NCBI GenBank assembly: GCA_021782195.1
Contig: JAJXVI010000141.1
Span: 1-6,722, forward strand
Reading direction: 5' to 3'
DNA from: a bacterium
GTDB lineage: Bacteria > Vulcanimicrobiota > Xenobia > RGZZ01
DNA: 6,722 nucleotides
Numbering within the stretch: position 1 is the first letter of the stretch; every line of letters starts with the position of its first letter. The position numbers and the translations under genes are program-made. Shown here one piece after another: positions 6,588 to 6,722 of this stretch. The notes under the pieces are model-generated. The model did not search any database. It was not told the origin of the DNA and saw nothing but the letters and a program-made list of their open reading frames with translations.

Positions 6588-6722
6588 ATGGCTAACTACC
6601 TCGCCTTGGCCTTTATTGTGGTGTGCTTGGCGGCGCTGAATTACATCGCCATCAAGGGCGACGACCCGAACGTGCTGACCGACCTCGGCGAACCCGACGC
6701 CCCCGCCACCGCGCTGTCAGGC
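6588..6722 (+). CDS. Start of a gene with an N-terminal membrane segment, cut by window edge
   Basis: ATG 6588 opens 45 codons that run off the right edge. Residues 3-22 (from NYLALAFIVV) form one hydrophobic stretch fit for a membrane helix or an uncleaved signal anchor. A polar, acidic, Pro/Ala-rich segment follows (GDDPNVL, GEPDAP). GGAAAG (6581-6586) is a possible ribosome binding site but sits very close to the ATG. Codons are GC-rich at the third position like the neighbours. The family is not recognised; it could be a small membrane protein or the anchor of a larger exported protein. Confidence 0.5.
   Translation, partial: MANYLALAFIVVCLAALNYIAIKGDDPNVLTDLGEPDAPATALSG

Overview
The window is GC-rich bacterial chromosome with strongly GC-biased third codon positions. 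It carries a type IV pilus retraction ATPase, so the host is probably a Gram-negative-type organism with twitching motility. The gene style (a PilT variant, a TPR protein with an LY...PY tail) would suit Acidobacteriota or a similar deep phylum, but this is only an impression. No rRNA, tRNA, CRISPR array or insertion sequence was seen.

Layout. Bases 1-1005 (minus) hold most of a PilT-type ATPase, cut by the left edge. A 228-base divergent intergenic region with an inverted repeat separates it from a rightward group of three genes. These are a zinc-independent quinone-oxidoreductase-like MDR enzyme (1234-2184), a nicotinate phosphoribosyltransferase (2232-3716) and a 2H phosphoesterase with two HxT motifs (3827-4585). 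A strong hairpin overlaps the stop codon of the second gene. A short convergent gap with a TTCG-loop hairpin then leads to a leftward pair: a TPR protein (5602-6498) followed 9 bases later by a cupin protein (4675-5592). At the right edge, plus-strand sequence at about 6436-6576 looks like an internal piece of an aldo/keto reductase, antisense to the TPR start. A new plus-strand reading frame with an N-terminal membrane segment begins at 6588 and runs out of the window.

How the genes may work together. The rightward group is centred on nicotinamide nucleotides: the first enzyme should use NAD(P)H, the second starts NAD synthesis from nicotinic acid and PRPP, and the third belongs to a superfamily that opens cyclic phosphates. 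The most interesting idea is that the 2H enzyme serves NAD or PRPP chemistry, for example by opening ribose 1,2-cyclic phosphates. This is inference from gene order only. The TPR-cupin pair looks like a co-translated unit of unknown function. Its upstream boundary lies inside the aldo/keto reductase remnant, which suggests a rearrangement joint.
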